Assembly (NCBI RefSeq): GCF_037023145.1
Contig: NZ_CP146093.1
Location: 1 to 64,000 of the forward strand
DNA from: Ralstonia sp. RRA
GTDB taxonomy: Bacteria; Pseudomonadota; Gammaproteobacteria; Burkholderiales; Burkholderiaceae
Direction of reading: 5' to 3'
DNA: 64,000 bases
Below the pieces are notes generated by a model. It searched no databases. It saw only the letters and a program-made list of their open reading frames with translations, and was not told the origin of the DNA. Shown in pieces: positions 1 to 8,544 of the stretch; the stretch's first letter is position 1, and each line of letters opens with the position of its first letter. The translations under genes and the position numbers were made by a program.

Positions 1-230
1 CCTGGCTTCCACCGTTTCCTCGACGTCATGTGCAACCACGTCGAACCCGTTGTCCCGCAAGTGGGCAAGCCAATCCTGCAGCAGCCGCAACCCGGCGTTT
101 TCCACACCTGGATCACGGGTTTCGATCCGGCCTTTTGCGCCAGGGCTACGGCAGGCAGCAGTAACAGACCTGCAATCAGGGACCGTCTTGTCGCGGACAC
201 GGGCTTGGCAGTCGGCGATTTCATCATCAT
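1..230 (-). pseudogene. DUF411 copper-associated periplasmic protein, frameshifted and cut by the window edge
   Basis: Reading leftwards from ATG at 230, with a GGAGG ribosome site just upstream, gives a signal-peptide-like N-terminus (RRSLIAGLLLPAVALAQ) followed by VWKTPGCGCC. This is the DUF411 metal-site signature, normally followed by x-x-W-x-x-H-L. Here the frame turns to nonsense straight after CGCC (near position 75), while another frame continues with DWLAHLRDNGFDVVAHDVEE, the expected DUF411 continuation. One base therefore seems to be missing in the CTGCTGCAGGATTGG stretch. DUF411 proteins often sit beside copper-resistance genes, which fits its place directly downstream of copD. 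It is either a real inactivating deletion or a base-call error. The 3' end lies outside the window. Confidence 0.75.
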
Positions 231-258
231 GGTTCCTCCGGCAAACAGGTAAGCAGTA

Positions 259-353
259 TCAGGTTCCAGGCGGCGAAAGCACACCAAGCCAAGCGACCAA
301 CGCCAAAATCAGTATGGCAAGGCTGGTTTCCATGACCAGACTGCGGCGCAGTG
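259..353 (-). pseudogene. copD: copD, 3' remnant beyond the transposon
   Basis: Read on the minus strand from the transposon edge, this piece encodes L-R-R-S-L-V-M-E then TSLAILILALVAWLGVLSPP and a stop at 259-261. That is the last transmembrane helix and tail expected of CopD. Joined to the fragment that starts at 4393, with one copy of the 5-bp target duplication removed, the reading frame is continuous (VHAVIA then LRRSLVMETS). It lacks its own start and is not expected to be translated as a useful product. Confidence 0.85.
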
Positions 354-451
354 GGGGTCGATTTGTTTTCGTTGTCAAAAGTGACGGTAGGAGATCGAGC
401 ACTGGCGTAGGGGTGGCCTGCCAAGCCATTGATTTCATTGGGTTTCCTGTT
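354..451. repeat. Left terminal inverted repeat of the IS1071-like element
   Basis: Starts GGGGTCGATTTG. The first 62 or so bases match the reverse complement of 3456-3553 exactly by eye; the inner third has scattered mismatches before ending in a shared CCTGTT. Confidence 0.9.
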
Positions 452-495
452 GATTTTTTTGATCGCCGTTTGAGGGCGCAAAAGCGTGCTCGGTT

Positions 496-3408
496 TCAAC
501 CGCCGGTCCCGGTTTTCGGCGTGGTCTGTGACGGCAGGATTTCACTGGCATAACGCTCCACTGGAAAGCGGAATACGCCCCTCAAATTGATACCTTGCAG
601 CCGCGTCGGCGCAATTTTCCCCGTGAGCTCCGCCGGGATGACCTGACGCCGGTTGGCCCAGCGGTCCAGAACGGCCTGCATCTGGGTTGTGTTCCAGGCC
701 ATGATGATGTTGGCCAACAGACTCAAGGCGTCAGCCACCGCCTGCATTTCCTCGGCCCGCTTGGCCTGAGCCGGGCTCACTCTGCCGGTATAAATCGCCC
801 GCTTCAAGGCATTGACCGCCTCACCCCGGTTGAGTACCCGACGCAGCTCATTCCTGAAGGCGTCTTTGACAAAGTAGTCGGCCAGGAACGCAGTTCGCAG
901 CAAGCGCCCCAACTGAACACCCGCTTCGTAGATGGGGTCTCCCCGCGCCGCCGATCCAAATCTGGCCAGCGCTGCAACTGCGCTGGCGTTGCCGCTCATC
1001 ACCGAGGCTGCCAAATGGACCAAGGTGTCCCAGTGCTTCTCAATCAAAGCGGTATCGACGGTAGCCTCGCAAACTGCTGCGATCTCCGGTGGAATGATCG
1101 TGCCACGCGGCACGTACAGATGACGCTGCTTCAATTCCTTCAGTCGTGGGCATAGATCGAACCCCAGTAGCCGGGCCAACGCCATGGCAAAGTCGGTGTA
1201 GCCGTGGGTGTCCACCGCCAACTGGCTGGTCTCGATGGATTCTTGGCGCACGACACCCTCAATGGCGACCCCTGCCTGGCGCTCATTGAGCACAAAAGGC
1301 TGCGCGTAGAAGATCCCCCATCGGTCACGCACATGGGAGTAGATGCCAATCGAGGACGTGTTGCGTCTTGGATCCTGTCGGGCCTGCCACACCCGTTGGG
1401 TGGTTTCCATGCTCATCATGTCGGACGACGCCAGGTCCGTGCGACCCCATGTCGCTGCAATGGGGTGCCGTTGCATGAACTCCAGCACCGCGTGGCAGGC
1501 TTGACTCAAGCGACGCTCGTCCCCGGCCCAACGCATGGCCTGACGGATGCTGGTGGCAGACAACTGCGGAATCATACGGGCGCATTCGGCCGCCGTCAGA
1601 CTGGTGCCGTGGGCCATGATGCCGGCGTAGACCATCAGCAGCTCTTCTGTCGAACGTGGCTCGCGGCCAAGCATGATCCAGCTGAAACGTACCTGAGCGT
1701 CAACGGCCAGGATCACTTCTGGGAGTTGCACCTCACCGATCCTCAGGTCAAGTTTGGCCCTCAACTTAATCACCTCTGGATCTTCATCCTCTGCCGGCAA
1801 TACTGAAAGGTGGAGTTCTTCGTCCACGCGCAGCACACCGCTGCGCGCGGCGACGGCCACTGCCTCCACGCCGGCGCGTACCTTGGCCAGCAACGGCTTC
1901 AAAAGTGTGGATGCATTGGCTGGCAGTGACAGTCGGGCATAGTGCCGTTTGGCTTCTTCCTGCCAGCGCGCATCAGTGAAGAACAGGCGTGCGCGGCCAC
2001 GAAAGCTCAGGCTGTGCTCAATCCACACCGAACCGTTGCGCACGGCACGTCGCAATGAAAACAGGGTGGCCACCTCCAAGGCCCGAAACGCGCGCTCCCG
2101 GTCGGCACCCGCAATCGCGCCGCTCCAGACCGAACCCAAGCGAGGGGCGCTGACATCAGCAGGTAGTTCGCGAAGTTTGCCCGCGTACAGTTTCGTCAAT
2201 TGGGCCAAGGCTGTGGTCACCGGGTGCTCGCTATTGGCCTGCCAGGGCAGCTTGGTGATTTCGGCCAGCAAAGAGCGCACGGGACGTATGGCGTCAAACA
2301 AACGCTCACGCACCACCGAGGCCCGGCTGGGTGGTTTGCCTTGCTGGCTGGCACTGAGCAGGGCAACAATTCGAGCCCGCAACTCCGCGTCTTGAAGTTC
2401 ACCCTGGGCGACCAAACCAGCCAGCTCTGCCAGCAATGTCTTGTACAGGTCAGCCCAATTGACCGTCTCCGTGACACCTGCTGCGACCGTGCGCCAAAGA
2501 TCGGCAACGCGCCGCTGAACCATCAAGATAGCTTGGTCTGTGCTGGTAAACAGGCAGTGCCGTAAAAAGCAGCCAACCTCCACTGTGCGAGCGGGTTCTT
2601 TGATCCTGGCCCCCACCGAGGGAGGCCTTGAAGCCAGGCGGCGTGCATAGCGCCGCACAATGAGACCGGACAGGTCGTCCAGGTGTTTGTGGACATTCAG
2701 GGCGTACAGCAGTTCGATTCGCTCGAACACCTCGCCAATTTGTTTGGTTGAGTGTTTGGCCGGTGCCGACCACAACCAGCTCTGCTGGGTTTGCCCATCC
2801 GGGCGCAATGCGGCCATGGCATCCCGCCAGCGCACCAGTTGTTCGGGCAGCACAGATGCCGCAATCGTTTTGGCTGTTTCTTCTTCGAGTTGTCCCAGCG
2901 CCGCTGTGACCAGGACACGGATGTCACGGTCGCGCAGGATCAGGATCTTGCTTTGATACAACCAGCGCCGAGCGAATACGAGCAATTGATCCCGATCGGC
3001 GCAGCGGGCCACCTCATCGCGCAGGGTGCGTACCAGGGCGCGACGTTGGTGCTCCGTCATCCAATGAAACCCCAGGACATCACAGGCCAGTTGTTGATGG
3101 TCAAAGAGGGTTCGACCGCGAACATACAGGGCTCGCAGGGATGCCAGTTCAACAGCAGTGATGCCGATTTCGTCACCCAGATGGCGCCACAGGGTTGTCG
3201 GAACGATGCGCACCGAATTCAGCAGGCGCCCGCTCAAGCGCAAGAAACCTATGTGCAGTGCCAGACCCAGCTTGTGGGCGTTGCTTCGGCGGGCGTTGAT
3301 GAGCTCGCGCTCAGTACGGCTGTACGTGAAAAACGACTGAAGCTCGAAGGTGCTGATTTCCCTTGGCAGCTCTCGCAGGCCAAGGTAGGTTGTGTGCCAG
3401 CTTTGCAT
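496..3408 (-). CDS. tnpA: Tn3-family transposase of the IS1071 type
   Basis: A 970-residue DDE transposase beginning MQSWHTTYLGLRELPREI, the right length for IS1071 TnpA (about 971 aa). It is clearly homologous along its whole length to the two other copies in the window (for example SHKLGLALHIGFLR-type and GREPRSTEELLMVYAGIMAH blocks), but with many substitutions. It should bind the approximately 100-bp ends and catalyse replicative transposition. No resolvase accompanies it, so cointegrates would depend on host recombination. The frame is intact. Confidence 0.93.
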   Translation of the reverse strand: MQSWHTTYLGLRELPREISTFELQSFFTYSRTERELINARRSNAHKLGLALHIGFLRLSGRLLNSVRIVPTTLWRHLGDEIGITAVELASLRALYVRGRTLFDHQQLACDVLGFHWMTEHQRRALVRTLRDEVARCADRDQLLVFARRWLYQSKILILRDRDIRVLVTAALGQLEEETAKTIAASVLPEQLVRWRDAMAALRPDGQTQQSWLWSAPAKHSTKQIGEVFERIELLYALNVHKHLDDLSGLIVRRYARRLASRPPSVGARIKEPARTVEVGCFLRHCLFTSTDQAILMVQRRVADLWRTVAAGVTETVNWADLYKTLLAELAGLVAQGELQDAELRARIVALLSASQQGKPPSRASVVRERLFDAIRPVRSLLAEITKLPWQANSEHPVTTALAQLTKLYAGKLRELPADVSAPRLGSVWSGAIAGADRERAFRALEVATLFSLRRAVRNGSVWIEHSLSFRGRARLFFTDARWQEEAKRHYARLSLPANASTLLKPLLAKVRAGVEAVAVAARSGVLRVDEELHLSVLPAEDEDPEVIKLRAKLDLRIGEVQLPEVILAVDAQVRFSWIMLGREPRSTEELLMVYAGIMAHGTSLTAAECARMIPQLSATSIRQAMRWAGDERRLSQACHAVLEFMQRHPIAATWGRTDLASSDMMSMETTQRVWQARQDPRRNTSSIGIYSHVRDRWGIFYAQPFVLNERQAGVAIEGVVRQESIETSQLAVDTHGYTDFAMALARLLGFDLCPRLKELKQRHLYVPRGTIIPPEIAAVCEATVDTALIEKHWDTLVHLAASVMSGNASAVAALARFGSAARGDPIYEAGVQLGRLLRTAFLADYFVKDAFRNELRRVLNRGEAVNALKRAIYTGRVSPAQAKRAEEMQAVADALSLLANIIMAWNTTQMQAVLDRWANRRQVIPAELTGKIAPTRLQGINLRGVFRFPVERYASEILPSQTTPKTGTGG

Positions 3409-3455
3409 CTTGTGTCTCCGGTGATTGGGGCAGACACAATACGCCTGAAAAAGTG

Positions 3456-3553
3456 AACAGGAAAACCAATGAAATCAAGGGCTTATCAGACCACCCCTAC
3501 GCCAGTGCTCGATCTCCTACCGTCACTTTTGACAACGAAAACAAATCGACCCC
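3456..3553. repeat. Right terminal inverted repeat of the IS1071-like element
   Basis: Reverse complement starts GGGGTCGATTTG and pairs with 354-451. It is followed directly by the second CAGTG target copy at 3554-3558. Confidence 0.9.
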
Positions 3554-4393
3554 CAGTGCTATCACCGCGTGGACGTGGTCTGCGGCCCTAACCGCCGCCG
3601 CAAGCCGTGGGCTCAGCCGATAACGATTGGCTGCGGCCAGTCCGAGCATCAGCGCGAACAAAGCCAGCTTGATCAACAATAAGCGCCCGTATGGCGTGGT
3701 GAACAACCCGTTAATCGTCGGCCCAACGATCAAAAAATAGTTGAACGTCCCTGTCGCAAACAGCGTGGCAACAATCAGCGTCCCAAGACGCGCGAAGCCA
3801 TTGGATGTGTGACTAAGGATTTCCACCGTTTCCGATGAGGCCGCTTGTCTTGTCGACGCCAGCAGCACAAACGCTGCCAATGCGCCAACCCAGGCGCCCG
3901 CGGCCAAAACGTGCGCGATATCAAATGTGAGATGAAGGTATCCCTTCACACCGTCGTCCATCGCCCCATGCCCGGCCCAAGTGACCGTTAGCAGAGCCAC
4001 CGCACCCAGCCCGGCGCACACGCCGAAGTGAGGCGCTGGGTGCTTCCGCAAACGCGCAACGGCGACCAAGCATCCGGCCAGGGCCACCAATCGCGCCATC
4101 CAGGCCAGGCCAACCGCGGTGGTGGTCAGCATCATGCTGAAGACATGGCTGGTGAGTTCAGCGTACTCGGTGGCCCCCGTCATCGCCTTGGCCATGACAA
4201 CGAAGCTCCAGAGCGACAGCACGATGCCCAATGCGGCAGTGACTCCGACGGCACGGACGTATCGGCGCGCAATCGCCGTGGCCCGGTGATCGGGTCGCAA
4301 CGCCTGGACCCCGAACAGCGAGACCCCGAAAAGGATCGTCAAGTCCAGGTACAGCCCAAAGCGCAGGGCGATATTGAGCCAATCGTCCGCCAT
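3554..4393 (-). pseudogene. copD: copD, 5' part of an interrupted copper-resistance membrane protein
   Basis: Starts at ATG 4393 (MADDWLNIALRFGLYLDLTI) and encodes a multi-helix inner-membrane protein of the CopD/PcoD family, which works with CopC in copper uptake or handling across the inner membrane. It follows copC by 4 nt, so it is the last cop operon gene. After VHAVIAL the frame runs into the transposon end and gains about 14 foreign residues before stopping at 3497. The final helix and tail are stranded at 259-353. A shortened protein of about 298 aa could still be made, but the last membrane segment is lost. Confidence 0.9.
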
Positions 4394-4397
4394 GGCC

Positions 4398-4784
4398 TTA
4401 CTTCACCTTGAACGTGAAATTCCCCGTCATCGGGTGGGTATCCGACGAGACCGCGCGCCACTCCACCTTGTACGTCCCGGTCGTCAGCGGTTGTGCGGGC
4501 GTGATGACCATCGTCTTGGCGTCGTCGCCGGCGGAGACTTTTGCGCCAACCTTCATCGGGTTATGCCCCGACATGCCGGGCATCTCCGTCATGACGAGAT
4601 TGGCCCCGGAGAATTGTGTCGTGAGGGTCTCCGAGAACTTCAGCTCGATCTTCGTCGGCGCAGTCACTTCCGCCTGATCGGCGGGCGTCGAAGAGACCAG
4701 TTTGGGATGCGCGAACGCGGCCGAAGCCAGAAGCGCCAAGGACGTGCCAATGATGGCCTTGGTGGCAAAACGAGACGTGAACAT
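4398..4784 (-). CDS. copC: Periplasmic copper-binding protein CopC
   Basis: A 128-aa protein with a signal peptide ending ASAAFA and a mature N-terminus HPKLVSSTPAD, the CopC start in which the N-terminal His is a Cu(II) ligand. A Met-containing segment (MTEMPGMSGHNPM) matches the Cu(I) site region, and a late SSDTHPMTGNFTF motif carries the conserved D-x-H of the Cu(II) site. It lies between copB and the broken copD. With copD disrupted, CopC would have lost its usual membrane partner. Confidence 0.95.
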   Translation of the reverse strand: MFTSRFATKAIIGTSLALLASAAFAHPKLVSSTPADQAEVTAPTKIELKFSETLTTQFSGANLVMTEMPGMSGHNPMKVGAKVSAGDDAKTMVITPAQPLTTGTYKVEWRAVSSDTHPMTGNFTFKVK

Positions 4785-4816
4785 AGAAACACCCTTGTGG
4801 TTGGGAGTTGAGAAAA

Positions 4817-5764
4817 CTAGAACCAGAGGCGCACACCCGCAACAAAACGGGTGTCGCCGCGGCGCCCACCGGCCGCTTCGATCATGTTGGCGGTACCGCC
4901 AAATGCCTGACTGCGTTCGACGCCGATATAGGGCGCAAACTGGCGGCTGAACTCATAGCGCAGCCGCAAGCCCACCGTCGCGTTGGAAAGCCCGCTGCCA
5001 ACGGCGAGATCGGGATCGCGCTTGCCATAGAAGTTGGCTTCGATGCGCGGCTGCAGGATCAGCCGCTGGGTCAGCAACAGCTCGTATTCGCTGGACAGAC
5101 GCAATGCCGTGCGTCCACTATTGCCCACATAGGCGGTGGCCTCGACATCGAACCAGTATGGAGCCAGACCTTGCACGCCGAAGGCCACCCAGTTGCGTGT
5201 GGGTCGGCCGAAACCCGTGTCATTCCGCACACCGAGCTGGGTATCCCAGAACGTTGTGACGGCATGGCTCCACAGCAACTCGGTGCGCGCCTCTTCGAAG
5301 CGCCCCTTTGAGACATCGCCTTCGGCTTTTAGGACCGCTTTGTTGTACACGCTGCCGAACCGGGCTTGCAATTCGTAGGCGGTTGCATTGGCATCGTTAC
5401 CGTGCACCCACTCCAGCCGGTCAACCAGCACTGAGCCAAAGTTGTGCGCGTCCGCCATCATCATCATGTGGCGGGGATCGCCCAGTGCGTATTTGCCGGT
5501 GCCGAGCTGGTATCCGCCCGAGTAAGCATCGGGATCGCGTGCGTCGGGCGGCGCCGAACCATCCTGCATCTTCATGCTGCCGTGGTCCATGCCTTGCATC
5601 GAGCCGTGGTCCATCCCCTGCATTGAGCTGCCAGTATTCTGAGCGCCAGATTGGGACGCCGGGGTTGTCTCCCCGTTCATCAGTTGGATTTCCTGGGCCG
5701 AGGCAACGCCGATGCCGGCGGCAGCCAGCGCCACAGTCAACAGTGTTCTTACGTGCTTGTGCAT
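4817..5764 (-). CDS. copB: Outer-membrane copper-resistance protein CopB
   Basis: From ATG 5764 the product is 315 aa: a signal peptide (MHKHVRTLLTVALAAAGIGV) ending about ASA, a short Met/His-rich linker with two tandem QGMDHGSM repeats, then a beta-barrel domain ending VAGVRLWF. The terminal Phe is typical of outer-membrane barrels. An alternative ATG at 5791 overlaps the copA stop (TGATG) and would add nine residues; I prefer 5764 because it begins a standard signal peptide. CopB proteins bind copper and accompany CopA in periplasmic detoxification. Confidence 0.92.
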   Translation of the reverse strand: MHKHVRTLLTVALAAAGIGVASAQEIQLMNGETTPASQSGAQNTGSSMQGMDHGSMQGMDHGSMKMQDGSAPPDARDPDAYSGGYQLGTGKYALGDPRHMMMMADAHNFGSVLVDRLEWVHGNDANATAYELQARFGSVYNKAVLKAEGDVSKGRFEEARTELLWSHAVTTFWDTQLGVRNDTGFGRPTRNWVAFGVQGLAPYWFDVEATAYVGNSGRTALRLSSEYELLLTQRLILQPRIEANFYGKRDPDLAVGSGLSNATVGLRLRYEFSRQFAPYIGVERSQAFGGTANMIEAAGGRRGDTRFVAGVRLWF

Positions 5765-5790
5765 GATCAATCCGCTGTGAAAGTCGAGCA

Positions 5791-7686
5791 TCAGACCACC
5801 ACCACTTCGCGGAACATACCCGCATCCATGTGCAACATCAGGTGGCAATGCCAGGCCCAGCGACCCAGCGCGTCCGCTGTGACGAGAAAGCTGATCCGTT
5901 GGGCGGGCTGGACGGGGATGGTATGCCGGCGCGCGAGGAACGTACCGTCCGGCGCTTCCAGTTCGCTCCACATACCATGCAGGTGCATGGGGTGCGTCAT
6001 CATCGTGTCGTTGTGGAGGATGACGCGCAGCCGTTCGCCATAACGGAAGTGCACAGGTGTCGATTTGCCGAACTCCACGCCGTCGAACGACCACGTGTAG
6101 CGCTCCATGTTGCCGGTGAGGTGCAGTTCCACCTCGCGCTCCGGACCGCGCTTATCCATCGGACCGCCGATGGTATGCATGTCGGCGAGCACCAGAACGC
6201 GGCGCCCGTTGTTGCGCAGACCGACGCCGGGATCGTCCAGGTTGGTGCGCGCCATGTCGACGTGCATATCGGTGCTCGGACCGTATTCCGTGCGCGCGTG
6301 CCGTGCTGTCTTGCTCGGCACCTTCAAGCTGTTAGCCGCTCCGCCGGATTCCGCATGCTGGCTGTGGTCCATCATCTGCATGCCGCCGGAGTCCATCATG
6401 GTCATGCCAGTGTCGTCCATCATCTGCATGTCGCCATGATCCATACCGGGCATGCCGCCGTGGTTCATACCGGACATCGCACCATGGTCCATGCCCGACA
6501 TGCCACCGTGGCTCATGCCACCCATACCGCCCATGTCACCCATCATGTCAGCCATGGACAGCCATTCCACCTTGTCGAGCGCAGGCACTGCAGCCTGCAA
6601 GCCCCGGCAGACAGCCAGCGTGCCACGTGCATAACCAGTACGGTCCATCGACTGCGAGAAGATGGTGTAGGCGTCGTCCTTGGGCGCGACCAGCACATCG
6701 CAAGTCTCGCCGGGGCCGAAGCGGAATTCGTCCACCGTGACCGGCTCGATGTTCTGCCCATCGACCTGAACCACCTTGAGTTTCAGCCCCGGGATGCGCA
6801 CGTCGTAGAACGTGTTGCCGGAGCCGTTAATGAAGCGCAACCGCACAGTCTCGCCCGGCGTAAACAGGCCCGTCCAATTGCCGGCCGGCGTGACGCCGTT
6901 GGTCAGATAGGTGAGCGTTGCACTGGAGAGATCGGCCAGATCGGTCGGGTTCATGCGCATCTGGTTCCACATGGCCCGCTTTTCCATGGCCGCCTTCCAG
7001 CCATCGTTGGAAACGTCGCGGAAGAAGTCCACCACCGTAGGCTGGTGGTAGTTGTAGTAGTCGCCCTGCGTCTTGAGCTTGGAGAGGACGCGCATCGGAT
7101 CTTCGTCGGTCCAGTCCGACAGCAGCACGCTGTAATCGCGGTCGGCCCGGATCGCGTCACCGCCGGCGGCATCGATGATGAGGGCGCCATAGACCCCGGT
7201 CATCTCCTGGAAGCCCGAATGCGAGTGGTACCAGTAGCTGCCGCTTTGTCGCACCTTGAAGCGGTAGGTAAAGGTCTCGCCGGGCGGAATGCCGTGGAAG
7301 CTGATGCCCGGTACGCCATCCATCTCGAACGGCAGGACAATGCCGTGCCAGTGGATTGACGTCGGCTCGCGCAGGCGATTGGTCACGCGCAAGGTGACGG
7401 TGTCACCCTCGCGCCAGCGCAGCGTGGGCCCCGGGAGCATGCCATTGATGGTCGTGGCCATAGCCGGCTTGCCCGTGAAGTTGACCGGCGTCTCGTCGAT
7501 CACCAAGTCGAATTCGGTGCCGCGCAGCACTGGTGCGGTCCCCAGCGCGGTGGACGCAGCGGATGCCGCCGAAGTGAAACCACCCAGGCCCAAACCGGCG
7601 ATGACACCGCCGGCAGCCAAACCTTGCACAAACCGCCGCCGCGGCAGGTTCGGTAGCACGAGGCCGGATGCACGATTGCTGCGCAT
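5791..7686 (-). CDS. copA: Multicopper oxidase CopA
   Basis: A 631-aa Tat-exported oxidase. The twin-arginine motif RRRFVQG lies near residue 16 of the protein starting at ATG 7686, which has AAGGAAA upstream; a longer frame to 7773 lacks export logic. Copper-ligand motifs are HWHG (about 112-115), HSHSG (about 154), HPMHLHG (about 565) and HCHLMLHMDAGM near the C-terminus, with the type-1 Met. A Met-rich insert with repeated GMxxMDH/GGM units sits around residues 410-490. It is expected to oxidise Cu(I) and sequester copper in the periplasm. It is divergent from copRS and first of copABCD. Confidence 0.96.
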   Translation of the reverse strand: MRSNRASGLVLPNLPRRRFVQGLAAGGVIAGLGLGGFTSAASAASTALGTAPVLRGTEFDLVIDETPVNFTGKPAMATTINGMLPGPTLRWREGDTVTLRVTNRLREPTSIHWHGIVLPFEMDGVPGISFHGIPPGETFTYRFKVRQSGSYWYHSHSGFQEMTGVYGALIIDAAGGDAIRADRDYSVLLSDWTDEDPMRVLSKLKTQGDYYNYHQPTVVDFFRDVSNDGWKAAMEKRAMWNQMRMNPTDLADLSSATLTYLTNGVTPAGNWTGLFTPGETVRLRFINGSGNTFYDVRIPGLKLKVVQVDGQNIEPVTVDEFRFGPGETCDVLVAPKDDAYTIFSQSMDRTGYARGTLAVCRGLQAAVPALDKVEWLSMADMMGDMGGMGGMSHGGMSGMDHGAMSGMNHGGMPGMDHGDMQMMDDTGMTMMDSGGMQMMDHSQHAESGGAANSLKVPSKTARHARTEYGPSTDMHVDMARTNLDDPGVGLRNNGRRVLVLADMHTIGGPMDKRGPEREVELHLTGNMERYTWSFDGVEFGKSTPVHFRYGERLRVILHNDTMMTHPMHLHGMWSELEAPDGTFLARRHTIPVQPAQRISFLVTADALGRWAWHCHLMLHMDAGMFREVVVV

Positions 7687-7771
7687 GATCGAGATTTCCT
7701 TAACAAAATGTCCGACTCTGAAAGGTGGGTGCAGGCTACCCAGCGCCAGGCTACCCCGACCTGACTGAAAC

Positions 7772-7787
7772 ATTACAAATCCGTCAT
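7772..7787. promoter_or_regulatory. Candidate CopR/CusR-type operator between copA and copR
   Basis: ATTAC-AAATCC-GTCAT is an imperfect dyad with the ATKAC-N6-GTCAT geometry of the CusR/PcoR box known from enterobacteria (ATGAC-N6-GTCAT). It sits in the 171-bp divergent interval, 86 bp from the copA start and 71 bp from the copR start, where autoregulated control of both directions would be expected. Binding is inferred, not shown. Confidence 0.6.
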
Positions 7788-7857
7788 CTTGGTGTGATGC
7801 CGCCTGCAGCGCGGTACTCTACAGCCCATAAATCATAGGAAGTGATTCAGGCGCGAT

Positions 7858-8544
7858 ATGAAACTGTTGGTCGTCGAGGACGAGCCCAAAACCGGAGAGT
7901 ATCTGCAGCAAGGCCTGACCGAAGCCGGCTTTGTGGTCGATCTGGCACGCAACGGTACTGACGGCCGCCATCTGGCCATGTCGGGCGACTACGACTTGCT
8001 GTTGCTGGACGTGATGCTGCCTGACGTGGATGGCTGGCAGATCGTCCAATCGTTGCGCGCTGCGGAACAGGCGGTGCCGGTGTTGTTCTTGACCGCCCGC
8101 GACAGCGTGGCCGACCGCGTCAAAGGCCTTGAAATGGGCGCCGACGACTACTTGGTGAAGCCATTCGCGTTTGCTGAGTTGCTAGCCCGGGTCCGCACGC
8201 TGCTGCGCCGGGGAACCGGTGCCGTCTCGTCCGACCGAATCCAAGTGGCCGACCTTGTGCTGGATTTGGCTCGCCGTCGTGCCTCACGCGGAGGCCAGAA
8301 GATCCCGCTGACGAGCAAGGAGTTCTCCCTGCTGGAGCTGCTGGTCCGCCGCCGTGGCGAGGTCTTGCCTCGCTCCCTGATCGCCTCGCAGGTCTGGGAC
8401 ATGAACTTCGACAGTGATACCAATGTGATCGACGTCGCCATTCGCCGGTTGCGCGCCAAGATCGACGACCACTTCGAGCCGAAGCTGATCCAAACGGTAC
8501 GCGGCATGGGTTATGTACTGGAAGCGCCCGAGGACGCGGCCTGA
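7858..8544 (+). CDS. copR: Copper-responsive OmpR-type response regulator CopR
   Basis: 228 aa. The receiver domain (1-120) has acidic residues at VVEDE, the phospho-acceptor Asp51 in LLLLDVMLP, the conserved Thr in FLTARD and Lys in LVKPF. A winged-helix DNA-binding domain follows (about 125-225), ending [16 protein letters not shown]. It resembles CusR/CopR/PcoR proteins and is divergent from copABCD. The stop overlaps the copS start (ATGG/TGATG), so the pair should be translationally coupled. Confidence 0.95.
   Translation: MKLLVVEDEPKTGEYLQQGLTEAGFVVDLARNGTDGRHLAMSGDYDLLLLDVMLPDVDGWQIVQSLRAAEQAVPVLFLTARDSVADRVKGLEMGADDYLVKPFAFAELLARVRTLLRRGTGAVSSDRIQVADLVLDLARRRASRGGQKIPLTSKEFSLLELLVRRRGEVLPRSLIASQVWDMNFDSDTNVIDVAIRRLRAKIDDHFEPKLIQTVRGMGYVLEAPEDAA

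Larger units (their letters stand above)
354..3553 (-). mobile_element. Tn3-family element, divergent IS1071-like (3200 bp)
   Basis: Both ends begin GGGGTCGATTTG and form imperfect inverted repeats of about 98 bp (354-451 and 3456-3553). A perfect 5-bp target duplication, CAGTG, flanks it at 349-353 and 3554-3558. The only gene is a 970-aa transposase; there is no resolvase, as in IS1071. The ends share blocks with the IS1071 ends elsewhere in this window (AAGTGACGGTA, AGCACTGGCG, a GGGGTGG run) but differ in between, so it is a related but distinct element. The intact duplication shows a simple insertion, and the target is copD. Confidence 0.93.

Noticed and set aside
5830..7359. Long His-rich open frame (509 codons) on the + strand opposite copA
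   Set aside because: It mirrors the copA coding strand: Met-rich ATG codons read as CAT (His) on the other strand. It has no ribosome site or family, and copA has full catalytic motifs.
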